Source of the DNA: Opisthocomus hoazin
Lineage: Eukaryota > Chordata > Aves > Opisthocomiformes > Opisthocomidae
Length of the DNA stretch: 64,000 nucleotides
Direction of reading: 5' to 3'
Assembly: GCF_030867145.1 (NCBI RefSeq)
Contig: NC_134419.1
Location: 7,653,501 to 7,717,500, forward strand
Made by a program: the position numbers and the translations under genes. Below, piece by piece: positions 23,517-35,400 of this stretch; the first letter of the stretch is position 1, and every line of letters begins with the position of its first letter. Under the pieces are notes generated by a model. That model ran no database searches and was not told the DNA's origin. It was given only the letters and a program-made list of their open reading frames with translations.

Positions 23517-24025
23517 ATTGCCACCTTGCCGCGCAGTGATGTGTAATACAGGTGCTTTCTGCAACACAAACATTGCAAACCTATTTTTATTAAGACAGGG
23601 CTGTAGTGGTAGCTGGGATGAAGACGTCCATTCAGATACTGAGGAAGCTTTCCTCAAGAAAGTTCCCAGCCACCCTTCCTCCTTATTCTCCTTAGTTTGT
23701 TAAGAAAAGGCACAGCCCTGACTTCACGCTGGAGCAAAGGGAGAGTTCCGCCCACCACCAGAAGGATGCCACCTTCTCCTCTCCTGCTGTCCGAAGGGCT
23801 GTGCTGCGCCAGTCTGCTGTGACGGCCCTGGACTTTGTTCCGGCAGCACGGCAGCCGTTCCAGCTCCTCAGAGAAAGCGTTCTGCAGTTCCCCTGCAGGA
23901 GTCGCAGAGCGGGTGGGAGGGGAAAAAGCCTAAGGCTTCAATCTCACACTGCTGTTTTTTAGTTTTTCTGTATGTGCAACAGACAAAATAGAGATGAAAC
24001 CAAATAAAAGCTAGATTTTAACTGT
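23516..24025 (+). other. NRDC: Probable NRDC 3' UTR
   Basis: It runs from the stop codon to just past the AATAAA at 24003-24008. The exact cleavage site is inferred. Confidence 0.6.
24003..24008 (+). terminator. NRDC: Candidate NRDC polyadenylation signal
   Basis: AATAAA about 490 bases after the stop. It is the most plausible NRDC signal by position. Further + strand hexamers occur at 24333-24342. Confidence 0.55.
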
Positions 24026-24299
24026 GGAAAGAAAAATAGTTTGATTGCTACATCTAGGTACTTAACCATTACTTAACTGCAGGCAAAAGCACAGAAATGT
24101 GAAGATGACTACCTTGCCAGCAGTGGAGGAGAGATGAAGGCTGGCTGTAGAGTCCAGAAAAATTCTGCTGTGGGTGCTACAAATTCTGCTCCTTTTGCTA
24201 GTTCATTAACTACTTCAAGAAGTAGGTTTAGCTGCAAGGATTCCAGTGGGGGGAAAAAAATATACATTTCACATAAAACAACTGATCATCACTCGGCTG

Positions 24300-24995
24300 A
24301 AAAAACAGTCTTGCTGCAAAGGTTTATTATTAAATAAATAAAAAGTCCATAAGATAAGTTTGAAAAATCTATTTTATGAAGCTTTAAGATGCATTGAGTA
24401 GAATTATCTATGGTTACATTTTGATCTCAAAATAACAAAGTTATTTTGGGCAAGACACTGAAATGCCAAAAGATTTGATTATCATACAGGTGGAAGATAA
24501 CATTTACGTAGCATTTTCTAACAAACTGTCCCATTGAAGGAATCCTCATATTTACACATTGCAAACAGTAGCTAGATTTAAATGACGTCTTGCGGTTTGT
24601 TTCTTGTTTTTTTTAAATACTTAGGACCCAGGAATATTATGCAACCGATACCAATGCCATGGCCTTCACAGTGGTTGTACAAAGTGTTCGTGCCTCATGG
24701 CCCAGGCCCTCCCGGCGTCAGAAGCGTCAGTGACAGGGCCCCGCCAGCCCGCCGTGGAAGCCTGAGCACCAGCAGGGCAGAGGCCAGCGTACGTCGCTGC
24801 ACAGCCAAGACGCTGTGCGTTTCATTTAATTGCTTATCTGCACCAGTAAGTCCAGTATCCCTGAGATAGGAACCACTGTAGCTGGAGGGGTCAGGCTCTC
24901 CAAACGGTACGTACGTGATGACTGATGACTCTCTTGGTATCAGATGTAAACTCTGCTAAGCCAAGGCTTGAACGTTTTCTGGCTTTATAACCCAC
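24300..24995 (-). other. OSBPL9: Probable OSBPL9 3' UTR
   Basis: It runs from the stop codon (24996-24998) down to the AATAAA on the - strand at 24323-24328. The cleavage site is inferred. Confidence 0.6.
24323..24328 (-). terminator. OSBPL9: Candidate OSBPL9 polyadenylation signal
   Basis: TTTATT on the + strand, AATAAA on the - strand, about 670 bases after the OSBPL9 stop. Confidence 0.55.
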
Positions 24996-25070
24996 CTAGT
25001 GTTTACTGGCAGCAAGTCGTTTCAATAGTGGCTCATCATAAACCCAGCATTCTCCATCTTCATGGAATAA
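24996..25070 (-). CDS. OSBPL9: OSBPL9 last coding exon with stop
   Basis: Acceptor TTTTCTAG. It encodes [20 protein letters not shown] and then ASKH, with stop TAG. This is the characteristic ORP C-terminus. Confidence 0.97.
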   Translation of the reverse strand, partial: LFHEDGECWVYDEPLLKRLAASKH

Positions 25071-28000
25071 CTAGAAAAAAGAGAATAATCAGATGTAAGC
25101 TTTTTAAGACTCGGTGGAAAAGAACAAATGCTGCAGGTTAGAGGGCATTTACATGTCAAATAAAGCTCACCCTTGTTTCCCATGAGGTCTCATTCTCCTT
25201 CCTGGCTCTGGCTTCAGCTCTCTGTCTTTCTTCAAGCGCATGCTTTGCAGCTGTGGCTGCATCGATGTCTCGAATTTTTAAGTTGTAGGTTACATCTTTC
25301 CATAAGCTTAAAAAAGAAATTTGAATGGAGACTGCTTTATAGAAGCAAAGTGCTACAAGGTTGTGGAGACATCTTACTGGCTATTAGTCACTGGTACTTG
25401 TTTGAATTAAGGTAGGTCTCAGCGAAAGGGCAGAAAACCACCCCAATACATATGAAACCACAACTGCACTGCCTATTGCCAGGAATGGGGAGGCTGGAGC
25501 GGAGGTCTCTGGCCCCCCCAGAACACTTGGTACCGATGAGGATGTGACCAAGAACTATGACTCTCCTCTTCCCCGTTAACGCCCCAGCCTGCTTGCACCT
25601 TGGTTCTGTCCTGCCACAAAGGCTGACGAGGAGCACATCTGTGCAGCTACTGGATTAAACACACCACCAGCCAGACTGCATACTGCAAACCTTGGTCTAA
25701 CTAAAAATACCCCAATTTGCCCGTTTAACCGAAGTTCTTACCAGCGAGACTCAAAGTCGTCTTGGTCCTCCAATTTCCTTACCTTCTTCTTAATTGTAGG
25801 CATTTTCTTGGTATCTATAAAGACAGTGTTCTCCTAGAGAGTGAGATTTAAAAAAAAAAAAAAAAAAAAATCAGGTCTTTATCTAGACTTAGAATTTATA
25901 TACCCTCACACTCCAGTACGCTGGTTGTCAGAAAATACATGAAAAGTGTCATTCTCTAGATTCTGTTGTTGTTACAAAAATCAAGTTACATTAAAAGTAA
26001 ATTAACAAAGTAAATTCAGGACTTCTATCCTGAATTCAGCATTCTTCTGATCATTTGGACAGCTTACAGGAGTTGCCAAAAAAACCCAACAAAACAACAA
26101 CTTTTTAAGCACAATCTTCTATTTCTGATGAAAAGAAAAATAAAAGCTGCTTTACCCCTGTTGTGTATTTTGCGTACATGACATCATTCCATTCTCCTTC
26201 AATGGAGCAGAAGGGTTTCTTGTCATTAGGAGAACTAAACAGAAAGAAACGGTCATTTCTTGATTGTCGCACAGTAACTGAAAGACCCTAAAGGATCAAA
26301 ACTTTCTCCTTGTTCCTGTACCAGCCCTTAAAGTGTCCATCACAGTACAGAAAAATGAGGGTTCTGTTTACAAGTGAGGAGTTTTGCACGAATGAGTTCA
26401 ACTGGATAAACCTTAAAAGGAAGCGCTGTTCCAGGATAAGACAGGTCTCGCCTCAGGGCTGTATCTACATTTAAAGTTCAGGAAACTAATTACAGGATTT
26501 CAAAACAGATTTAGAGTGATAAGGTTAAGCTTAAGAAGGTTTCGCAAACTCAAAGCTTCTTCCCCAGACTACTGGGAAACACAAACACTACTTCACAAAT
26601 GACGTCTATCAATGCGTGTCAAGAAGCGATTTAAAACAAAAAGTTTGGACCTCGTTTTGTCAGCACCGCTTACTGACGTCACAGCAGATCTCTGCTCTGG
26701 GCATGTGCACAGGGCCTAACCAAAACCTGCTACACCACAGGTGTAAATAAATATGTAAGAGTCTGACGCAGGGCTTTAATGACACGCACGAACAGCAGTG
26801 TTGCAAGGCTTGCTTCCTCATTTTTAGTTCTAGGAGAAATAATGACGAAGAAGTTTCGGATAATTCAGAAGTGAAAATCTAAATTCCTTTTGGTCAACAG
26901 CTGAGAACGTTTCAGAGCAGGACACGGCAGGATGCAGGCCTATGCAGGTTTCCCCTCACAAATCTTGGCTATAAAATGGCATCCCGTGATGGCTAATCAT
27001 GAGCTGAGTTACCGGGTGTAGCTGTTCCACTATTTTACACTCCTGACTCGAAAAAAACACTGTCAGCATTTCACTAGAGAAAAAGTGAGATTAACTGAAG
27101 AAACCTGCTTACAAAATTTCAGCTGTAATTCTGTGCTTCTTTCCTCCATAAAATGGTTTTGTGTGGAAGACGATGGAAGCGTTGTAACCTGTCTTTGAGC
27201 AATTAATACTGCATTCTCCACCAAGTTCTATCCATGGCACAGTGAGAATAGACCTGCAATTATAAATACATGCGTATATTTATAACCTTTGAACTGATAA
27301 GTATGAACTATTACAAGGCATTAAAAACAGAAATACCAAGCAGAGCATTTACTTGCCTTCCATAACCATTAGGAAAGGTCAAAATATAGTGTTCATCATA
27401 ATCTAGGCATGTGACACACCCTGTCAAAGAAAAATATAATCAGATTTTCAATACCTCCAGCAAAACCTCTACAAAGCTTTTCGTAACGATCTCCTGAAAT
27501 CACTAAAACCAGGTACCATAAAAAAGGAAAGGGGAAGAGCTTTCTTTAGATGCTGAGAATGCCTCACTTCTAGAGAAGGCAGGGACAGTTGTGTTCAGGT
27601 GAAAAACTGGTCCCTAAATTATTTCAGCACACAAGGCATGCAGAAGGAATCGCCAATTCCCGGATACATAAGCTCAAATTACATAAACTCAAACATTCCT
27701 TATGTTTAATAGGATGACTTTAAATAATTTCTGCAAAAATTCTAGTTGCAGAATGTAAATTTATCTTCTGTTGTTGAATTCACACACACATACCTTGTCC
27801 TATGTTATGGACCCCAACAGACATTCCTAAGAATTTTGACTTGGTCCATATGTGAGCGTTGAACTGTATCCTCTTGCTAAAACACTCTGCGTAAAATGCT
27901 GAAACTGAAGAAAAAGGTATTAAAAATAGCAGCACATTAATACTATTGTGTTCAAATTCATTCATCAGGAAACACCTCAAAGTGCCTCATACTTATATGG

Positions 28001-29438
28001 CAACAGAGTTTGCAGTTTGTTTCTCACACAAACACTTTACAGAGAAAACCTTCAGCTTTTAAATTTGGAGACAAAATGTAAATCCAAGATTGAAACCAAG
28101 AGCTGACTATACTGTCGCTCCTATCCAGATGCCACCCCTATTAGCAAAGCGATTGTCAACTTACTTGGAGGATGATGAGAGACCTGCTCTGCCACAAAGG
28201 TTACGCTGCTCTTACTGACCCAAGGGACTGGTCCTTCCGAAACCGGCTCCTGCGTGACAGCAGAGAGGATTTTCATCACTGACAGTGCTTACAAAACATT
28301 GGACGCTTCCAAGAGAAGCTGTTTCCATGTTTGAAGGCTTCTAACAAAAGTATTGCAGTGATTGTAACGTATTTGTCAGTTTGGCAGTTTGATGGAGAAA
28401 ACTGCTTACTGCTGAAACTACAGTGCTTCCTAAAGAACACGCAGCTTCTACTCTCTTGTTTTTAAGTATAAATGTATTTGGAGAGATGTCCCCAAGTACA
28501 ACAGTTAAACCAAAAGTCATGTATAAACCCAATTACAAAGTAATATTTAAATCCACTTCATTTCTTATTAACAAATAATAGATGGCAGAAATACATTTAT
28601 TTTTGCTTCTGATGAAGTCTGATACACATGCTAATAATGACAGATTATATGTATCACAAAACCATAAACCAACACTCAATTCCTGCAGCAAATCATGAAA
28701 AGTGTAATTCATCATTAGTAGCAATGAAAGCACAAATCAGTGTTGTCTTTACGTCAGCAAACAGGGGTCCAAACTTTCACTGCAGGAACGAGAAAGATGG
28801 GAGCAAACTAATGGGGGGTGGGAAGAAGAAGCAAGTGAATGGGAAAAACACGTACTTTATATCTAAACAATCACATTCAGATATACTGCACTGAGGCTAT
28901 TGGAAATACCTCGCAACAGCACTTCCCACATCACCATTTGCAACTTCTCAAGGTGAGAAGCCTAAATGAGTTAAAAAAAAAAAGCCAACAAAACACAAAC
29001 CCAAAACCCCCAAAACAAAAAACCCCACGCCAGGCTGTACTGCAAGTGCCAGAGCTTTTCTCTAGAATCAGTGGGGCACTGTGTTGACTACGGTTCACGT
29101 GCGTAAGTCTGAAATCCTTGAGTCTCACTGAAATTTGGGAAATGAGAGAAAAGCTCATACACTGCTAGACAATTTCAGTTTAGGAGAGTGGCACTGCTGT
29201 TACTGTGTCCTTCACTTCAGCAGACACACTCTGATAAAGTACAAAAGGAAGAGTAGTGGCCAGACACAGATGTACAATTAAAATATTATCCAAGCTCAGA
29301 ATCCAAACTTCAGAAGTCTACAAAAAGATTTTAAAAGGAGAATTAAGTATACTGGAGAAACTTCACTGCCTTCTTGGCTGTAAGTGAGGAAAAGAAACCC
29401 CACTGTTAAAAACACAAGGGTTTAGACAAATTATAACC

Positions 29439-29469
<31 letters not shown>

Positions 29470-32400
29470 AAAGAAAGAAATTTATACTCAGTGCTATGAA
29501 ACAGTTAGGAAAAAAGAGAACATTTTCAGTATGTCAGAGAGTTCTTATAAAACTAATAGCTCAAATCTTACTAGGCAAGATATTTAAAACTTCTGTCTAC
29601 AGAAAAGGAGGAAGGAGCGGGGGAAATGAGTTAAGAAATTGCCATAATTGCAATCAATTTTCCTACTTAATCATAGCATAAGCCATTTCAGTCAGTAAAT
29701 TAATAAAGCTTTGAGAATTACTTGCATGCATTCTAGGCACCAAAAACATACCACAGAAACTAACCATATCATCTTCACCTTCAGTGCCTGGTAATACCCA
29801 GTGACATCGGAAGATCTCGCCCAAAATGGGATTGTAAGGCTTTTTAGCAACTGACCCTTTTCTTCCTGCATGAAAAGCTGAGAGGTACCATTTAACCACC
29901 TGAACCATTCGTTCCTTTGGATCCTTCTGGTCACTAATGCTAGAAGAACCAAAAGAGAGAAAAGAAGGACAGGCAAAATTAAATACAAGCAGCTACAAGC
30001 AGCTACCTTAAATACAGGAAAGCTTTTGGGATGTTTGGTTGTTTTACAACTAGAAGCTTGACTACTTCAACTATTTTTCAAGTTTACATCAACACCCAAG
30101 CAATATTCTTCAAAACTACCAACTTACTTCTGGCAGCCCCCAAGGGCCATAAGCAGTATCAGAACCAGTTAATGCTCTACTTTAAAAATCAAATACCTGA
30201 CAAATAAGTCTGGATGTGCAAAAAAGTCAGCATACATTTCCAACAGTGATCTTCTTTCCAGGATAAAAGTTGGAAGAACCACCTGCGTGAAGAAAAACAA
30301 CTCTTGCAGACCAAGATAATTCAATATCCTGCTCAAAAGCAAACGGTAAACAGCACACAAAGCACCCACGGCTTCGTGTGCCTGTAAGCTGATTGTGTTC
30401 TCCAAGTTACCAATGTGTTCTGACATATGCAGGCCAGCTGGCATCTTCTGTAAAAACAAAGATCTAAGAGGAACTGTCTCTTGTCTTACGCATATTCTAG
30501 TCGCACTTACGAGCATATCCATCTACATGGCTGACCTTATCAAAAGCTGTTCTTAATTACAGCAACACTGATTATTTCATTTTGTCTACATGCACACTGT
30601 CAATTTTCAGCTGTAGTCAAGATCCCATTCCATGTAGTTACATCCTCTCATGGGCCTCTATCAAAGATGAAGGTTCATCTCTTCCCTGCTACTTTTCTTT
30701 CCCAGCAGCAGATGCAGGTTCCATTCTTGCGCATCTGTTACCTGCTTCAGTGTGGTACAGACCACTGTTAAAAGCACTGTCGATTGCTGTTGCTGACTTT
30801 GAAGTGATGCAAACAAGATGCATGCTCATCATGCTTCTTGGCAGCTTAATTTGAGATCAGTAATTTTCAACTATTCCAGGAGTTCCCAAAGCAGACACAT
30901 TTTAGATCTGTTGCTATTCAGACTGCCAGAAACCTTCCATAGTTTGCTTATGAGCTGCTAGCTATTTCTTCAGAAAAGTTTTATCTTTTTATTGTCGATT
31001 GCAAGCTCCAGACTGGACGGTTAAAGTCATCCACTTAAGGGAACTAATGATAGGATTGATCTCTCCTACTCTTTTTCAGTCTGGAATTACTTGTTTAAAT
31101 TTAACCAAGCTGCCTAAAAAGATCAACGTCTTCAGGACATTGTTCATTCAACCTTAAGACAGACACCCACATGAATCACATTCACAAAAAATCCAGCTCT
31201 TTACTTGCCAGACCTACACATAGCATTTTAGAAATACACAAGCAACTTACTCAACAAGACCCCAATTAGGCAAAGCATTTCACTATATGCTTAATTCCCC
31301 CTTTTATTTTATTCATGTCTCATTGAATGTTACCATACATTGGCATCTTGTAGATCTCTGTTCTAGGAAGCTAACGATAGGAGAAATATTACTACTGCAT
31401 GGAGAAACATTACTACTGCATACAGCATTCCTCTTAGCCCAGCTTCAAGGCACTTCAAGGATCAGGTTCAAAGAGAACAAACAGCTACTTTCCATAGCCA
31501 ACTATTTTCCCAGATTTTAGCAGTTGGATATATTTATTCTGCAGCCGTTTTCCCCCTCCTAGTAACAACTCCAATTCAAAAAATTTAAAAAAACCCAAAA
31601 AACCCCACAGGCTAAAGAGATTATAGCTTAACTAGCTATTAGAACAGATGTACAGTTAAATTATTACCTTAACATTGAACTGATTTACACAGAGTTCAGG
31701 GTTTACCCCCCCTCCCTTCCCCAGGAACAATCAGTAAGCTTACCTTTGTTAGATCCATTCCTAATCTAACTTGTGACAATAGATGCATAATAACACTCTT
31801 GTGTTCTTCCACTGATTCTCCTTCCCCATCATCATCTCGATCATCAGGAGGATCGAAGAGATCTAGAAAGACCAAATTGCTTTTGTTTTTCTCTAAACCT
31901 TCAAAGACAGGCTGTATTTAATTGGCATATATATTAGCTGTCAAAAAGGTCTTATTTACAAGACTAAGGTTTTTAAATCCTACAACTCAAAAATCTTCCA
32001 GTAGTAAAGAAACAGTAGATAAACCATTTTCCGTAAGTATCTTGTCATATATATATGATCATAGATACACTGACACATTTTACACGTGGCTTAATAATCA
32101 AGGGCTCCTTACTGAAAGTTCACGCAGCCCACTTACCAGCGTCATTTGTCCCATTCGACATGGAAGAATTGAGGGACTCTGTGGTGTCCGGACGCTTCAG
32201 ACTACTGCCTGTGCTGCTCCGAGTCAGGACTGCAGCAGACCCTGAAGAACTAAAGAAGAGTAATAAATTCTCACAATTCCCAATGAACTAAGGCAGACCA
32301 AATTACTACAATTTCATATACATAGACAAGGAGTTTACTGACAGACATCAATATATGTGCTGCACTGTAATTCACAGAAAACTTCTAGCGGACTGCAGCT

Positions 32401-35400
32401 GAACAAATGGGAAAGCCTGCAGTCTAAGATAGTAACACCTGCAAGCATAAAACAGCTGATTAATTCCTCTTTGAAATGTATAACACCTCTTAAAATCAAT
32501 TTTCTGATTCATATGAGGAGTAAATAGAGATTTTGGGGAAAGGCAGTCAACTTCAAAAAGTTTCTTCTAGTAAATGTGAGAGAGAACTGGCAATTTACCA
32601 AAGGCTGCAACAAATGCCTGGGAAATACATGGTTGTCTCCAATAGTATCTCTGAGTGGGTGGCTTCCCAAGTTTGGTTTATGCTGGAGTTTTGTCAACAT
32701 TTATACCTGGTGGACCGGGAAGGAGTGGAGGAGCAAACTGCATCCTTCCCAGATGACTGTGCTGGGAAGAGGGTAATCTTTTTCTGTTACACAGAGTGGC
32801 CTTTTTGCCTGCCCCATTTTTTTTTTTTAAGCCAATGTGGCTTATTCACTTATTTAGCTTAACTAGCTTCTACAAGCAGACAAGCCATGCCCTTGTAGAT
32901 AAAAACTGCATTCAGCACGCACCGCCTACTTTCAGCTACTTACTCCATACATCGCTTTGGGGAAGAACTGCTCTGATAGAATTCATCAGCATCGTAGAAC
33001 TCATCCTCACTGCTTGAGTAAGAAAAATCTGGGACTGTATTTGGAGACAGGTTGACATGGCTTGGAGACGTGAGACTGCTGCTAGGTGCTGACTGCCCAC
33101 TTCCTATGGAGTATTAAAAATTACAGACTTAACAAAATCAAACAAATTATTTCAAAATCCACCAGTTCTAACTTATTAGTAGGATTGTTCAAATCAATGA
33201 GGACTAATGCAAACTCAGAAGGTATGATATCTTACAAAATTAGAAGCAGTAAGTAGTCAGGTTCATGCTCAGTTTCATTTAACAGATAACAAAAGAAAGG
33301 TCACAAGGAAAATCAAGAACACAGAACAACAGTAAAAGACATGTTTTCCCCAAAGTTGTCAATTAAAGGCAAAATAACAATACTGAAAACTTATATAGAT
33401 TCATAGTATGATTAGTGTTGGAAGAGATCTCTGGAAGTCATCTGGTCTACTCCCCACACAAGGCCCAGATAAATTCAAAATAAGACCAGTTTGTTCAAAA
33501 TCACATCTAGTCAGGCTTTAAATATCTTCCAAGATGAAGATTCCATAATCTTTCTGGGGAACCTATTTCCAAGTCTGATCACCCTCATTATGAAAACAAA
33601 ATATTTTCTAATATCTACTTGATATTTGCCTTCCTAAAATTTGTGTTGACTGCCTCAGCCTTTTGCTGTGTATCTCCAAGCAGAGCCCAGTCATCCCTTC
33701 TTTATACCCTTCCAATAGCTGGCAGAAGACAGCAGTAACATCCCTCTTCAGCTTTATCTTCCCAAGGCTGAACAAACCCAGCTCTGTCAGCCTCTAAGCA
33801 CGTCACGGGCCTCAGCTTCCTAATCTTGGTGGTCCATGTGTTTGTCCTGTGGAACCCAAAACTATGCATAGCACTCAGGATGTGGTCTCACAGACCCCAA
33901 GTAGAGCTGAACAATCAGTTCTCTTGATCTGCTCCCTACGCTCTCACTAATCCAGCCTGGTATGCGGCAAGGCCTTCATCACCACAAGGGCACGCTGCCG
34001 ACTCATGTTCCACTTGTTGCTCACCAGGACCCCTGGCTCCTCTTCTGCCAAGTTGCAGTTAACCCCATGCAACAGGGCAGGCTGAGGACCATGCCCATCG
34101 TAGCAGGGTAGATGACTTTGTGTTTGCCTTCATCAGAGTTCATGAGGTTTCCATCAGTTCATGTTCCCAGCCGGCCACAGCCCCTCTGAATGGCAGCCCT
34201 GTCCTATCCTTTGTTCTCCCCAGTCTGGCAAGGTCTGTGTCTAGGCTACCTGAGACGTTAAGTAGTACTGGACCCAGCACCAACCCCTGAGAAACACCAG
34301 TACTTGGTTGCCATTTGGACCTCATACAGCTGATCACAAGCCTTGGGCCTGGCAGTCCAGCCAGTTATCACTCAACTTGTATTCTACTTACCTAAAACAT
34401 CTTTTTCCCAATTTAGCTACAAATATATTTGTGACAAAATCTAATTAATGAAAGGTTGGAATCAATCTTCATGGTCTCCTCCAACCTAAACAACTCTATG
34501 ATTCTATGACTAGAGTTTCTAAATTGGATTTCATGAATCCTGTCTCACCACTAACCCGTTTTTCAAAAGAGTCACAGCAATGAACACAAACCAGGTTAAC
34601 ACTGACACGAACCTTTTGTGGAAGCCTGTGTCAGGACAGAGGTTATTAAGCAAGCTAAGGTATCTACACAAACAACAACCATCAGAAACTAACTAGAAGA
34701 TGAGAAGCATAGAGTAAGACTGAAAAAAGGAACTTTCTGGCAGGAGAAAAAGCCAGCAGTGGTATCCTTCATTTTTAAAATTGGGCAAATACTGTTTAAC
34801 ACACATATTAGTGTTCTGAGAAGGAAGGGGAGTAGTGAAGTAACAACCACATCATTCATATACAAGCTTACAAAATAACCTGGGAGGGAACTGAGACAGT
34901 TTTAGCATGATTGGACAATATAATCAATACAACTAATCAGGAAGTAACAGTCAACGTAGACAGATAATAAAAATGTTAAGCATGTAGCCATAGTTTAAAA
35001 AAAAATACTTAAAAATATCATAGGAATTGTAAACAGCTTACTATAGCAATTTCACGTATATTATAGCAACTTCCACTTCAAAACATCTACTGTAGTTTTA
35101 AAAAGCCCAATGAGTGCTATTATTTAAGGGGGAAGAGGATGGAATCAACGGATTAAAAACACAATGGCCACACACGATGTATTAACTGCAAAGTTCTTGT
35201 GCTGATTACTGCAAGATTGCAATGATGGAGACATAAAAGCAAGCTGGTAATACTCCTGTGTATTATGTATACATGGGGGGAGAAAGAGCAGAATAATTGT
35301 TTTTAACACAACACTGAATACGTCTTGACTAACAGCGAGATATAGGCCAATACAATGTTGTCTTAATAGCTAATTACATTAGGTTACAGACAGGTATATA

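Larger units (their letters stand above)
28250..29764 (-). other. OSBPL9: OSBPL9 intron with A-rich simple repeats
   Basis: It contains an A/C-rich tract at about 28970-29028 and an A28 run at about 29439-29466. No exon or repeat family was recognised. Confidence 0.75.

Noticed and set aside
30293..30522. Open frame on - that runs through the VVLPTF exon and upstream, with ORF-like sequence
   Set aside because: The part upstream of 30282 has no similarity to ORP proteins, and the exon before it (GMDLTK) joins in phase directly to VVLPTF. It is intron left open by chance.
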